Part shown: piece by piece, positions 8,859 through 16,935 of the stretch | Position numbering within the stretch: position 1 is the first letter of the stretch | Layout of the letters: every line of letters begins with the position of its first letter | Assembly: GCF_038396765.1 (NCBI RefSeq) | Contig: NZ_CP150096.1 | Span: 849,501 to 913,500, forward strand | Direction of reading: 5' to 3' | DNA length: 64,000 bases | From: Chitinophaga caseinilytica | GTDB taxonomy: Bacteria; Bacteroidota; Bacteroidia; Chitinophagales; Chitinophagaceae | Made by a program: the position numbers and the translations under genes | Notes under the pieces: generated by a model | What the model saw: the letters and a program-made list of their open reading frames with translations, nothing else | Told to the model about the DNA's origin: nothing | The model's database searches: none

Positions 8859-10238
8859 ATGAATAAAACGGCCAGCACATTTCTCAACGAAAGTGAAGTA
8901 AAAGCGGCGGATCTCGGCCACCGCAATACGATCAATTTCAACATCGGCAAATACAACGCCGCGGTCAAGAACGGCAAGATGCAGTTTGCTGACCTTACCA
9001 CCGCCCGCGAACGGGCGAAAAACGTGAAATGGCGCGCCATCGAGAACCTCGACAAGTACCTGGAGGAATTCGAAATGAATTTCATCAAAAGGGGCGGAAA
9101 GGTGATCTGGGCCGAAACGGCGGAACAGGCGCGGGAAGAGATCCTCGCCATCTGCAAGGCCAAGAACTGCAAATCCGTGGTGAAAAGTAAATCCATGGCC
9201 ACGGAAGAAATCCATCTCAACGACTTCCTGCAAGAACATAATATCGAAAGCGTAGAAACGGACCTGGGCGAATACATCCAGCAGCTGGACGAAGAGCCTC
9301 CCTACCACATCGTAACACCGGCCATGCACAAAAGCGCGCAGCAAGTGGCCGACCTGTTCCACGATAAACTGGGGACCCCGTCTACACTCACGCCCGAACA
9401 ACTCACGCTCGTAGCCCGCGACAAGCTCCGCCAGAAGTACCTGGAAGCGGAAGTGGGCATCACCGGCGCCAACTTCGTCATCGCCGACATCGGCGGTATC
9501 GCCGTTACGGAGAACGAAGGCAATGCCAGGCTGACGACTTCCTTCCCGAAAACCCACATCGCGCTCATCGGGATCGAAAAAGTGCTGCCTTCCATCAACG
9601 ATCTCGCGCTTTTCTGGCCGCTGCTCGCCACCTACGGCACGGGCCAGCAGATCACTTCCTACAACTCCGTCTTCTCCGGCCCGCGCCAGGAGGGCGAAAC
9701 CGACGGTCCTGAAGAGATGTACGTCATCTTCCTCGACAACGGCCGTACCAACCTGCTCAAAGACGTGGAAGCCCGCGAAGCCCTGTATTGCATCCGCTGC
9801 GGCTCCTGCCTCAACGCCTGCCCGGTATATAAAAACATCGGCGGCCATACTTACAAAACTACTTACAGCGGCCCCATCGGCTCTGTGATCACGCCGCATC
9901 TGAAAGGTGTGGGCGAATACATGCACCTCAGCTATGCATCGTCGCTGTGCGGCAACTGCACGGAAGTGTGCCCCGTTCGCATCAACCTGCACGAACTGCT
10001 GCTCCACAACCGTCATAAAGCGGTGGAAGAGCATCATACCGGCGGCGGCGAAAAACTGGGATGGTTCGGCTGGAAACAGGCTTGCCTCAGCCGCAGGATG
10101 ATGAATCTCGTGGGTGGAAAGACGAAGAACTTCGTGATCGGCAAACTGTTCGGCAGCGCCTGGGGCGACGATGAACGTGGGCTCCCCATTTTCGCGGCGA
10201 AATCTTTCAACCAGCTTTGGAAGGAAAGGAAGAAATAA
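8859..10238 (+). CDS. LutB/LldF-type L-lactate oxidation iron-sulfur protein
   Basis: About 459 aa. An N-terminal LUD domain (about residues 50-290) is followed by two ferredoxin-type clusters with CIRCGSCLNACPVYK and CGNCTEVCPVRI. This is the architecture of LutB, the iron-sulfur subunit of the LutABC L-lactate dehydrogenase. LutA and LutC are not next to it here, so they would have to lie elsewhere, and the exact substrate is an inference from family. ATG 8859 is preferred because the upstream TTG 8841 lies in an AT-rich, promoter-like stretch. Confidence 0.87.
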   Translation: MNKTASTFLNESEVKAADLGHRNTINFNIGKYNAAVKNGKMQFADLTTARERAKNVKWRAIENLDKYLEEFEMNFIKRGGKVIWAETAEQAREEILAICKAKNCKSVVKSKSMATEEIHLNDFLQEHNIESVETDLGEYIQQLDEEPPYHIVTPAMHKSAQQVADLFHDKLGTPSTLTPEQLTLVARDKLRQKYLEAEVGITGANFVIADIGGIAVTENEGNARLTTSFPKTHIALIGIEKVLPSINDLALFWPLLATYGTGQQITSYNSVFSGPRQEGETDGPEEMYVIFLDNGRTNLLKDVEAREALYCIRCGSCLNACPVYKNIGGHTYKTTYSGPIGSVITPHLKGVGEYMHLSYASSLCGNCTEVCPVRINLHELLLHNRHKAVEEHHTGGGEKLGWFGWKQACLSRRMMNLVGGKTKNFVIGKLFGSAWGDDERGLPIFAAKSFNQLWKERKK

Positions 10239-10265
10239 TTGATTTGAATGCTTGAATAATAGTGG

Positions 10266-10290
10266 AAAGGCCGGCGTTTTGCCGGTCTTT
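10266..10290. terminator. Convergent terminator between the LutB-type gene and the anti-sigma gene
   Basis: The stem AAAGGCCGGC / GCCGGTCTTT with loop GTTTT is followed by more T on the plus side. It lies just before the stop codon of the convergent minus-strand gene. Confidence 0.75.
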
Positions 10291-10291
10291 T

Positions 10292-11713
10292 TTATTTCAT
10301 GGGGATGAGCTTCACCGGCACGTTGACCTCCGCTTTACGCTTGCGCCCGCTCACCGGCACCCATTTGGGGCCTTCTTCCACACGCTTCACGGCGGCTTCA
10401 CCTGCGGCGGGATGGAACGGACGATCGGCTTTTACATTATGCAAAGAACCGTCGGGATGTACGGTGAACGTTACCCGCACTTCACCGGAAAGCGAGTCGG
10501 GCAGGGCGGTAACGGGCACTGGCGGCAGGAGGTCGAGATACTGGCGGTATGCGGCCTGGCCCAATCCTGGCTGGGGCGTTGCGCGGCCTTTGGCATATCC
10601 GACTACGACCGTTTCAGACAGGGCGTTTTCGTCGGTCGGGAGATAGATATCGAGCGAATTATTGTTTTCCGGGACGTTTACGACCGTGTTTTTGTATCCG
10701 AGCAGCGAAACGTCGAGGCTGGTACGGGCAGCGGACTTTACAGTGAAAGCGAACTGGCCGGCACTATCTGTCATCACGCGTTTATTGGTGGAACGTTCGT
10801 GCACGATGGCACCACGCATGAGCTCACCGGTAGACGCGTCGAGCACCTTGCCGCTGATGAGGCGGAGGTCGTGCGCTTCGTGATAAGACGAATAATTGGA
10901 TTCCACACCCGCTACTTTGCCTTGCATTTTGCTGGCGATATCATCTGACTGCGGGTTTTTCCGCATGAGTTCGGAAGGTTTCCGGCCGATGTAAATCGTG
11001 TCGGTCACTTTTGCCTTGTTGACAAATCCGGATCCGAAAACGGCAGCTGGCGGAGGCGGCGGGGGCGCGAGCGCGGGAGCAGGCGCTGCCGCCAGTGCGG
11101 GTGCTGCTTCTGCGGCTCTATCTTCGGCAACGCGGGATTGCGCTGTTTTGCGGAATGCCTGATCTTTTTCTTCTGTAGCGTGTTGGCGGGCCGCTTTTGC
11201 CTTGCGGGACGCTGTAACGGCTTTCTTTTCCGCTTGAGCTTTGGGCTGATCTGCGGAGGAATTAGCGATGATGGCTTTGGCGGATTCCGGTTGCGCTGCG
11301 GCGGGAGCCGGCAGGGCTTGCGGTGTGGCGGAGTCCTGGGCTTGCGGGGCCGCGGGGAGTTCCTGGGCCACATCTTTCACGGAGGGGCCGCGGTTGATGA
11401 GGAATACGGCTGAAATGGCGATAAGGAGCAATACGCTTGCGGCGGCCAGCCAGCGGCGGTCGATGCGGCGTACAGTACCTGTGGGCGCGACGGGCGGTTG
11501 AGCCACGCGTTGCTGCAGGCGGGCGCGGAGAACGTTCAGCGCGGGCTCCTGGGCATGGGGGCTTTTGCCATATCCCTGAATCGCTTCGGCCAGGAAGGGG
11601 TCTTCCAGGGCCTGGCGCTCCAGGGCGTGCATGGTTTTATCGTCCAGCTCGCCTGCCAGGTACCGGCGGATAATGTCCGCAGTGGGCTCGATATGTTTTT
11701 TCGGCGTTGCCAT
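10292..11713 (-). CDS. Chimeric anti-sigma protein with SusC-like and TonB C-terminal domains
   Basis: A 473-aa inner-membrane protein encoded directly downstream of an ECF sigma factor. Residues 1-85 are cytoplasmic and resemble short anti-sigma domains (IIRRYLAGELDDKTMHALER). One membrane helix lies near residues 90-108. A Pro/Ala/Gln/Lys-rich periplasmic linker follows to about residue 225. Next comes a stretch like the SusC plug (ASKMQGKVAGVE), a carboxypeptidase-D-type regulatory domain (LISGKVLDASTGELMRGA to SETVVVGYAKG), and a C-terminal TonB-like domain (LSGEVRVTFTVHPDGSL). It probably holds the sigma factor at the membrane and senses a periplasmic or TonB-linked signal. The sensing role is inference. 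Confidence 0.75.
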   Translation of the reverse strand: MATPKKHIEPTADIIRRYLAGELDDKTMHALERQALEDPFLAEAIQGYGKSPHAQEPALNVLRARLQQRVAQPPVAPTGTVRRIDRRWLAAASVLLLIAISAVFLINRGPSVKDVAQELPAAPQAQDSATPQALPAPAAAQPESAKAIIANSSADQPKAQAEKKAVTASRKAKAARQHATEEKDQAFRKTAQSRVAEDRAAEAAPALAAAPAPALAPPPPPPAAVFGSGFVNKAKVTDTIYIGRKPSELMRKNPQSDDIASKMQGKVAGVESNYSSYHEAHDLRLISGKVLDASTGELMRGAIVHERSTNKRVMTDSAGQFAFTVKSAARTSLDVSLLGYKNTVVNVPENNNSLDIYLPTDENALSETVVVGYAKGRATPQPGLGQAAYRQYLDLLPPVPVTALPDSLSGEVRVTFTVHPDGSLHNVKADRPFHPAAGEAAVKRVEEGPKWVPVSGRKRKAEVNVPVKLIPMK

Positions 11714-12283
11714 TTATTTTTTCTCCATACAGATCTTCAGATTTCTCTTTCCGTTCTGGATGTAGCTTTTCACTTTGTTCATGTCGTAGCCGGTGATTTC
11801 GGCTACTTCGCGGTAGCTTTTTTCCTGCAGGTAAAACAGGTCTACGCTCTTTTTCTGTTCTTCGGGCAGGTGCTCCATACAGCGTTCCATGGCCTGGAGG
11901 TTATCTTCCAGCCCGTTCCCACTATCCGGATGAAAAAAAGGCCCGGATTCCACAAATCCCTCGTCATCCATTTCCACGATCCTGCCCCGGGTGCCGGCGG
12001 CACGGATCTTCATGAGGCAATGGTTCCTGGCCAGGACGTGCAGCCACCCTCTAAACGATTGAATTTCATGCTGTTTCACTTTCCCTATCAACTCTTCGAA
12101 AATCTGCATGACGGCATCCTTGGCGCTGTCTTCGTCCAGGTATTTGAGGCAAACACCGTATACGAGGTCCATATACCGCTCATAAAGCGCGGCCAAAGTC
12201 TCCAGCTGACCGGATTCCTTGTATTCCCGGACCAGCGCGGCGTCATCGGCTTCCTTCCTCGTATGTTGCTGTATAAAGGGCAT
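11714..12283 (-). CDS. ECF-type RNA polymerase sigma factor
   Basis: A 189-aa sigma-70 family protein. Region 2 lies around YERYMDLVYGVCLKYL and DAVMQIFEELI. Region 4 is near the C-terminus (LPEEQKKSVDLFYLQ, then YREVAEITGYDMNKVKSYI). There is no region 3, as in extracytoplasmic-function factors. Its stop codon abuts the start of the chimeric anti-sigma gene, a classic sigma/anti-sigma pair. A perfect 11-bp inverted repeat lies about 200 bp upstream. Confidence 0.92.
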   Translation of the reverse strand: MPFIQQHTRKEADDAALVREYKESGQLETLAALYERYMDLVYGVCLKYLDEDSAKDAVMQIFEELIGKVKQHEIQSFRGWLHVLARNHCLMKIRAAGTRGRIVEMDDEGFVESGPFFHPDSGNGLEDNLQAMERCMEHLPEEQKKSVDLFYLQEKSYREVAEITGYDMNKVKSYIQNGKRNLKICMEKK

Positions 12284-12478
12284 TTGCTGTGTGGCAATAG
12301 TACAAAATTATTGGGCTGGGTGATGCGGAAAACAACGGGAAAAATAGAGATGAAAAAAAATCCGAGCTGCTTACGAAAAGGAAAAGTAATTCAAATCTTC
12401 CCGCAATGTTAATCAGGAATTTACAAAAAGCCAGTAGTATGTTGTTGAAAAACAATGATTTATGAACAGCGCAAGAAA

Positions 12479-12512
12479 CATCTTTAACAAATAACTAACT
12501 ATGTTAAAGATG
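12479..12512. promoter_or_regulatory. Perfect 11-bp inverted repeat upstream of the sigma factor gene
   Basis: CATCTTTAACA (12479-12489) and TGTTAAAGATG (12502-12512) are exact reverse complements separated by 12 nt. It could be an operator or a stem-loop. It lies in an AT-rich region between the minus-strand sigma gene and a possible plus-strand short transcript. Confidence 0.4.
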
Positions 12513-12575
12513 ATATTTTAAGAATTTGCAGGATACTGTAAATGAAAGGGCCGCTATTAAAGCGACCCCTGGTTT

Positions 12576-12698
12576 ATGGAATACAAACCACCGAGGCAAT
12601 TGCCTCAGAAAAATGGCTCAGACGGATTCGACCAGCTGATGCTGTGGATTATCCGTGGAGTAGTTGCGATAAAACTCATCGAACACCTCCTTTCCTGA
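12576..12698 (+). CDS. Candidate 40-aa small protein
   Basis: An ORF of 40 codons starting MEYKPPRQLPQKNGSDG and ending in a hydrophobic helix (LMLWIIRGVVAIKLIEHLL). It is preceded by a hairpin at about 12548-12570 (GGG.CGCT / AGCG.CCC) and followed within 10 bp by a terminator-like stem with a T-run. No family was recognised. The short polar N-terminus plus amphipathic or membrane helix is common in small membrane peptides. The minus strand of the same stretch also holds short ORFs, so coding is not certain. Confidence 0.35.
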   Translation: MEYKPPRQLPQKNGSDGFDQLMLWIIRGVVAIKLIEHLLS

Positions 12699-12704
12699 AC
12701 CTCG

Positions 12705-12740
12705 CCCCCTTTCGTTACTGCGATTGGGGGTTTTTATTTT
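12705..12740 (+). terminator. Terminator-like stem after the 40-aa ORF
   Basis: CCCCC (12705-12709) can pair with GGGGG (12726-12730), followed by TTTTTATTTT. The loop is long, so the stem is modest. Confidence 0.4.
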
Positions 12741-13162
12741 AAGTATTTACGGGATGAATGTGATTCAATAGCTTTCAAAACAGCGTTGCTGTTGAGACTG
12801 TAATTAGAACTGAATGCCTTGTAATGAATTTTCCATTTGTCTTGCAAAAGTGTTGTCATCTTAAATTTCCAATGCTCGGACTACCCGAAGTACTTGTAAA
12901 TTCGCTACTGTCTAAAGCACGTCAAACAAACTATTCCAAATTTATACAAAAGTAAAGTTGTACAACTTTACAACTAGTTGCGGCTTTGTTAACGGAAGCC
13001 TTCATGCAATTGATTATCAGAAATTTAACCCGTTTTTTTGTTAACGCCAGCTTAACATTTGAGAATTTTGTGCGAATTTATTCGCTATCGGGAGAATTTA
13101 CTGATATATAAATCTCAATATGATACAATTTAAATCGTTAGCATCTGCGATACTCTTCTTCT
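12741..13162. other. AT-rich intergenic region before the purH terminator
   Basis: No recognisable gene. A 41-codon minus-strand ORF (about 12741-12866, starting MTTLLQDKWKIHYKAF) has no visible homology and is only a possibility. The rest is AT-rich with stop codons in all frames. Confidence 0.4.
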
Positions 13163-13208
13163 TTTATAAAACAAAGGCCACCTGATCAGGTGGCCTTTGT
13201 TTTATAAA
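13163..13208. terminator. 46-bp perfect palindrome, terminator of purH
   Basis: The sequence is a perfect palindrome centred on TGATCA, with arms containing ACAAAGGCCACC and GGTGGCCTTTGT, flanked by TTATAAA / TTTATAA. It lies just downstream of the purH stop codon on the minus strand and can act in both directions. Confidence 0.85.
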
Positions 13209-13226
13209 GTGACTTGGTCTTTACGA

Positions 13227-14744
13227 TTAGTGACGGAAGTGACGCATTCCCGTAACGATCATCACCATGCCGTTTTCTTTGGCGAAGTTGATGGAATCGG
13301 CGTCGCGGATGGAGCCGCCGGGCTGGATCACGGCGTTGATGCCTTCTGCATGTGCGATGCGCACGCAATCGTCGAAGGGGAAGAACGCGTCAGACGCCAT
13401 AGCAGCGCCTTCCAGGCTGAAGTTGAATTGTTTGGCTTTCTCGATCGCATGACGGAGCGCGTCGATGCGGGAGGTTTGGCCGCAGCCTTTACCTACGAGC
13501 TGACGATCTTTCACCAGCGCAATGGCGTTGGATTTGAGGTGTTTGCAGACGATGTTGGCAAACTCCAGGTCGGCACGCTGTGCGGCTGTGGCGGGCTGAG
13601 CGCCGGTATCGTTCCATTCTTTGAAGCTGCCTTCGTCGTTATCCTGCACCAGCACGCCGTTCAGTACGTTTTTGAACATGCTGGGGGATTTCAGGGGCTG
13701 TTTTTGCAGGAGGAGGATGCGGTTCTTCTTGGCCTGGAGAATTTCCAGAGCTGCGGGCTCAAAGCCGGGGGCGATGAGGATTTCGAAGAAAATCTCGTTG
13801 ATGGATTGCGCCGTAGCCGCGTCTACCACCTTATTGCAGGCGAGCACGCCGCCGAAGGCGGATTCCTTGTCGCCGGCGAGCGCGGCTTCCCAGGCTTCGG
13901 AAAGCGTTGCACGGCTGGCGATGCCGCAGACGTTGGTGTGTTTGATCACGGCGAAAGTGGTTTCGCTGAATTCAGCGATCAGCTGAACGGCCGCGTCCAC
14001 GTCTACCAGGTTGTTATAGGAAAGCTCCTTGCCGTGGAGCTTGTCGAACATTTCTGTGAGGTTGCCATAGAAAACGCCTTTCTGGTGGGGGTTTTCGCCG
14101 TAGCGGCACACCTGGCCCTGGGGAACGGAAAGCTGGAAATAATCTTTCACTTCTTCGTTACGCATCCACCAGGAAGCGATGGCTACGTCGTAATGCGCGC
14201 AAACTTCGAACGCTTTGGCGGCGAAGAAACGGCGCTGTTCCAGGGTAGTGGCGCCTTTGCCATCTACCAGCACCTGCTCCAGGGAGCCGTACTGGTCTTT
14301 GGAAGCTACGATCACCACGTCTTTATAGTTCTTGCCGGCTGCACGGATGAGGGAAACACCGCCGATGTCGATCTTCTCGATGATGGCTTGTTCTTCGGTC
14401 GTGCTTTTAACGGTTTCTTCGAAGGGATAGAGGTCCACGATCACGAGGTCGATCTCAGGGATCTCGTACTGGGCGAGCTGCTCCAGGTCCTGCGGGTTTT
14501 CCCGGCGGGCGAGGATGCCACCAAATACTTTCGGGTGAAGGGTTTTCACGCGGCCGCCGAGGATCGACGGATACGCGGTCAGGTCTTCCACAGCTACGCA
14601 TTTCACACCGAGATCCTCGATGAATTTCTGCGTACCGCCGGTGGAATAAATAGTTACGCCCTGCTGGCCCAATGCTTTGACGATATTCTCCAGGTTGTCT
14701 TTATAGAACACGGAGATCAAAGCGGATTTGATTTGCTTCTGCAT
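13227..14744 (-). CDS. purH: Bifunctional AICAR formyltransferase / IMP cyclohydrolase
   Basis: A 505-aa enzyme for the last two steps of IMP synthesis. The N-terminal IMP cyclohydrolase (MGS-like) domain covers about residues 1-200, with IYSTGGTQKFIEDLGV and GGRVKTLHPKVFGGILARR. The AICAR transformylase domain follows, with RYGENPHQKGVFYG, AVIKHTNVCGIA and the C-terminal PGGSIRD and GMRHFRH. The length is normal. It starts 12 bp after comEC on the same strand, so the two probably share a transcript, ended by the large palindrome downstream. Confidence 0.97.
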   Translation of the reverse strand: MQKQIKSALISVFYKDNLENIVKALGQQGVTIYSTGGTQKFIEDLGVKCVAVEDLTAYPSILGGRVKTLHPKVFGGILARRENPQDLEQLAQYEIPEIDLVIVDLYPFEETVKSTTEEQAIIEKIDIGGVSLIRAAGKNYKDVVIVASKDQYGSLEQVLVDGKGATTLEQRRFFAAKAFEVCAHYDVAIASWWMRNEEVKDYFQLSVPQGQVCRYGENPHQKGVFYGNLTEMFDKLHGKELSYNNLVDVDAAVQLIAEFSETTFAVIKHTNVCGIASRATLSEAWEAALAGDKESAFGGVLACNKVVDAATAQSINEIFFEILIAPGFEPAALEILQAKKNRILLLQKQPLKSPSMFKNVLNGVLVQDNDEGSFKEWNDTGAQPATAAQRADLEFANIVCKHLKSNAIALVKDRQLVGKGCGQTSRIDALRHAIEKAKQFNFSLEGAAMASDAFFPFDDCVRIAHAEGINAVIQPGGSIRDADSINFAKENGMVMIVTGMRHFRH

Positions 14745-14756
14745 GCACAGTAATAA

Positions 14757-16796
14757 TTAGAGATTTACAACTAAGGCTCCTTCGTCCGGAACCGAAAAGC
14801 AGCGCAAAGTTAGTTCCTTACACGCATTTTTCCATTCCCCCAGCCGGAATGAAGGCACTGAAGCGTCAAAAATCAGGAGGTCATATATGAAATATTCGTG
14901 CAAGCGCCTGATATTGATATCTGCTTTATGTGACAATAAAATATAATCGATCTTAATTTTTACGGTGGGTGGACGAGCCGGCAGTTTCCCGTCCAGCACC
15001 AGGAGGCGCTTCCCGCCAAAGCTCACCCACTTACGTTCCGGCACAAACGAAAATCCGTTCACATTCCAATACCACTCCGCACCCAGCAAAGCGTTCGCGC
15101 CCTGGAGCGAACTATCCCCGATGCACCACCCTTCACGCCCTTCCACACACGCCACCAGCGTCGATTTGGGGATGTTCATCACCACGAGGCGCCGCTGCGC
15201 GGAGGCGCTGATTTTCTCCCAACCGTGCATCGCAGACCAGGCCACCATCAAGATTCCCGCCCCCCACATCCAGCGCTTCCTTCCCACCGCTCCCGCCACC
15301 ACAAACAGTGCGATCACCGCATATAAAACCATCGTTTCCGCCAGGGTGATCCGGATCTGGCTCCACACCGCGCCCGGAAGATCGCCGAGCCAGCCGATGA
15401 CGATGTTCATTCCTTCGATCCCCCATCCCACGGCCCACCCTACCCATTCCGCCGCCCAATCCCATCCCGAAACGGCCATCAGCAGCAGTTCTCCGTACAG
15501 CAACATCGTGCTCCACGGCACCGCCACCAGGTTAGCCGGCAGAAAATACACCGGGAACTGCCGGAAATAATACAGGCACACCGGCAAAGTGAACACCTGC
15601 GCCGCCAGCGAAACCGCGGCCAGTTGCCAGATTTTGTCGAGCCACGACCACCGGGGAAGCCAAACCCCGTACAGCGGACGGTAACAAATTTGTATACCCG
15701 CCACTGCGAGAAAAGACAGTTGAAAACCCGCGTCCCCCAAAAACGAGGGCTTCGCCGCGATCAGCAGGAAAGCTGCTGCCGCCAGGTTATTGTAGGGCGA
15801 AACATGCCTGCTGATGAGAAAACTTCCCGCTGCAATGGCCGTGAACATAACGGCAGACCGCAACACCGACGCCGAAGCTCCCGTGAGCAGCGAGAAAAAC
15901 CACAACACCGCGATCAGCAACAAAGCCCGCAGCAAATTGCCCCATCTGCGTTTCGGCAGCCATCGCAGCAACCCGACCCCGCCCAGGTAAATAAGCCCCA
16001 GGTGCAGTCCGGATATGGCGATGATATGCACAACGCCCGTATTCGTATAATCGCGCACCACATCCGCATCGAGATTCGCGCGATACCCCACCAGCAAGGC
16101 TTCCGCGATACCGGCGCGCTCCTTGCCCGGCACGTACCGCTGCAATGTCCGCAACGTATACGCATGTGCGTTATACAGCCATCGCTCCGGCAACGAAAAC
16201 CCGTTCCCTGGAAGCCGCCACCACTGCGCCTTCGTGACGAACGCCCGGTGAAATATCCCGCGGCGCGCGCAATACGCCGCATAATCGTACCCACCCGGGT
16301 TCCCGGCATTCCTGATGGGCTCCGCGCGTGCGCAGGCAAAAAGCCGGTCGCCGGGAGCCACCTTCGGATCATCGGCGAAATACAGGATGATGGCCCCTTC
16401 CGCCGGTATCGTCCGCTTGTTTTCCCAGACACTTTCCAGCCTGCATTCCGCTTTCCAGGAGCGGGCTTTCTGCTGCGGCGCTTCGGTCAGCGTCAGCGCC
16501 ATCTGCAAGGTATCTTCTCCCAAATGCCCGACCCATTGCGGGTTCCGGCGGATATCCGAGACGGCGGGCAGCATCATCCCCACACAAAAAACCATTCCCG
16601 TCACGCCCGCGCCCTGCAGCCAACGCAACGCAAACCGGGCACGAAGCCCCAGCAACGGCGGCACGGCCCAGCATAGCAGGCAGCACGTCATGATCATCCA
16701 GGGAATGGCGGGAACGAACGTCCCGGTGATGGCACCCGCCGCCAAAAAAGGCAACAGGCGCAGGAAAGGCGCAACTTTCCACGAGTGGTTTTTCAT
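14757..16796 (-). CDS. comEC: ComEC/Rec2-family DNA uptake channel protein
   Basis: A 679-aa polytopic membrane protein. The N-terminal part has two helices and a DUF4131-type soluble domain (about residues 110-190). The competence domain follows, with the motif HIIAISGLHLGLIYLGG and about eight membrane helices to about residue 530. The C-terminal region is a shortened metallo-beta-lactamase-like segment (LVACVEGREGWCIG to LLSHKADINI) with few metal ligands. ComEC moves single-stranded DNA across the inner membrane in natural transformation. comF lies elsewhere in this window; no other competence genes are adjacent. Confidence 0.9.
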   Translation of the reverse strand: MKNHSWKVAPFLRLLPFLAAGAITGTFVPAIPWMIMTCCLLCWAVPPLLGLRARFALRWLQGAGVTGMVFCVGMMLPAVSDIRRNPQWVGHLGEDTLQMALTLTEAPQQKARSWKAECRLESVWENKRTIPAEGAIILYFADDPKVAPGDRLFACARAEPIRNAGNPGGYDYAAYCARRGIFHRAFVTKAQWWRLPGNGFSLPERWLYNAHAYTLRTLQRYVPGKERAGIAEALLVGYRANLDADVVRDYTNTGVVHIIAISGLHLGLIYLGGVGLLRWLPKRRWGNLLRALLLIAVLWFFSLLTGASASVLRSAVMFTAIAAGSFLISRHVSPYNNLAAAAFLLIAAKPSFLGDAGFQLSFLAVAGIQICYRPLYGVWLPRWSWLDKIWQLAAVSLAAQVFTLPVCLYYFRQFPVYFLPANLVAVPWSTMLLYGELLLMAVSGWDWAAEWVGWAVGWGIEGMNIVIGWLGDLPGAVWSQIRITLAETMVLYAVIALFVVAGAVGRKRWMWGAGILMVAWSAMHGWEKISASAQRRLVVMNIPKSTLVACVEGREGWCIGDSSLQGANALLGAEWYWNVNGFSFVPERKWVSFGGKRLLVLDGKLPARPPTVKIKIDYILLSHKADINIRRLHEYFIYDLLIFDASVPSFRLGEWKNACKELTLRCFSVPDEGALVVNL

Positions 16797-16885
16797 CGGT
16801 CACAAACAATGTTAGCCGCAATGTAGGATGGCGGCATCAAATGGCCAAACCGGGTTTCTCCGATTTTCGGAGATTTTGCGCACAA

Positions 16886-16917
16886 AAAAACCGCACCAGT
16901 TGCCTGGTGCGGTTTTT
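16886..16917. terminator. Bidirectional terminator downstream of carB
   Basis: A 13-bp stem, AAAAACCGCACCA with TGGTGCGGTTTTT, encloses loop GTTGCC. On the minus strand it lies 18 bp after the carB stop codon. Confidence 0.85.
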
Positions 16918-16935
16918 CATATGATTTGCCACCTC

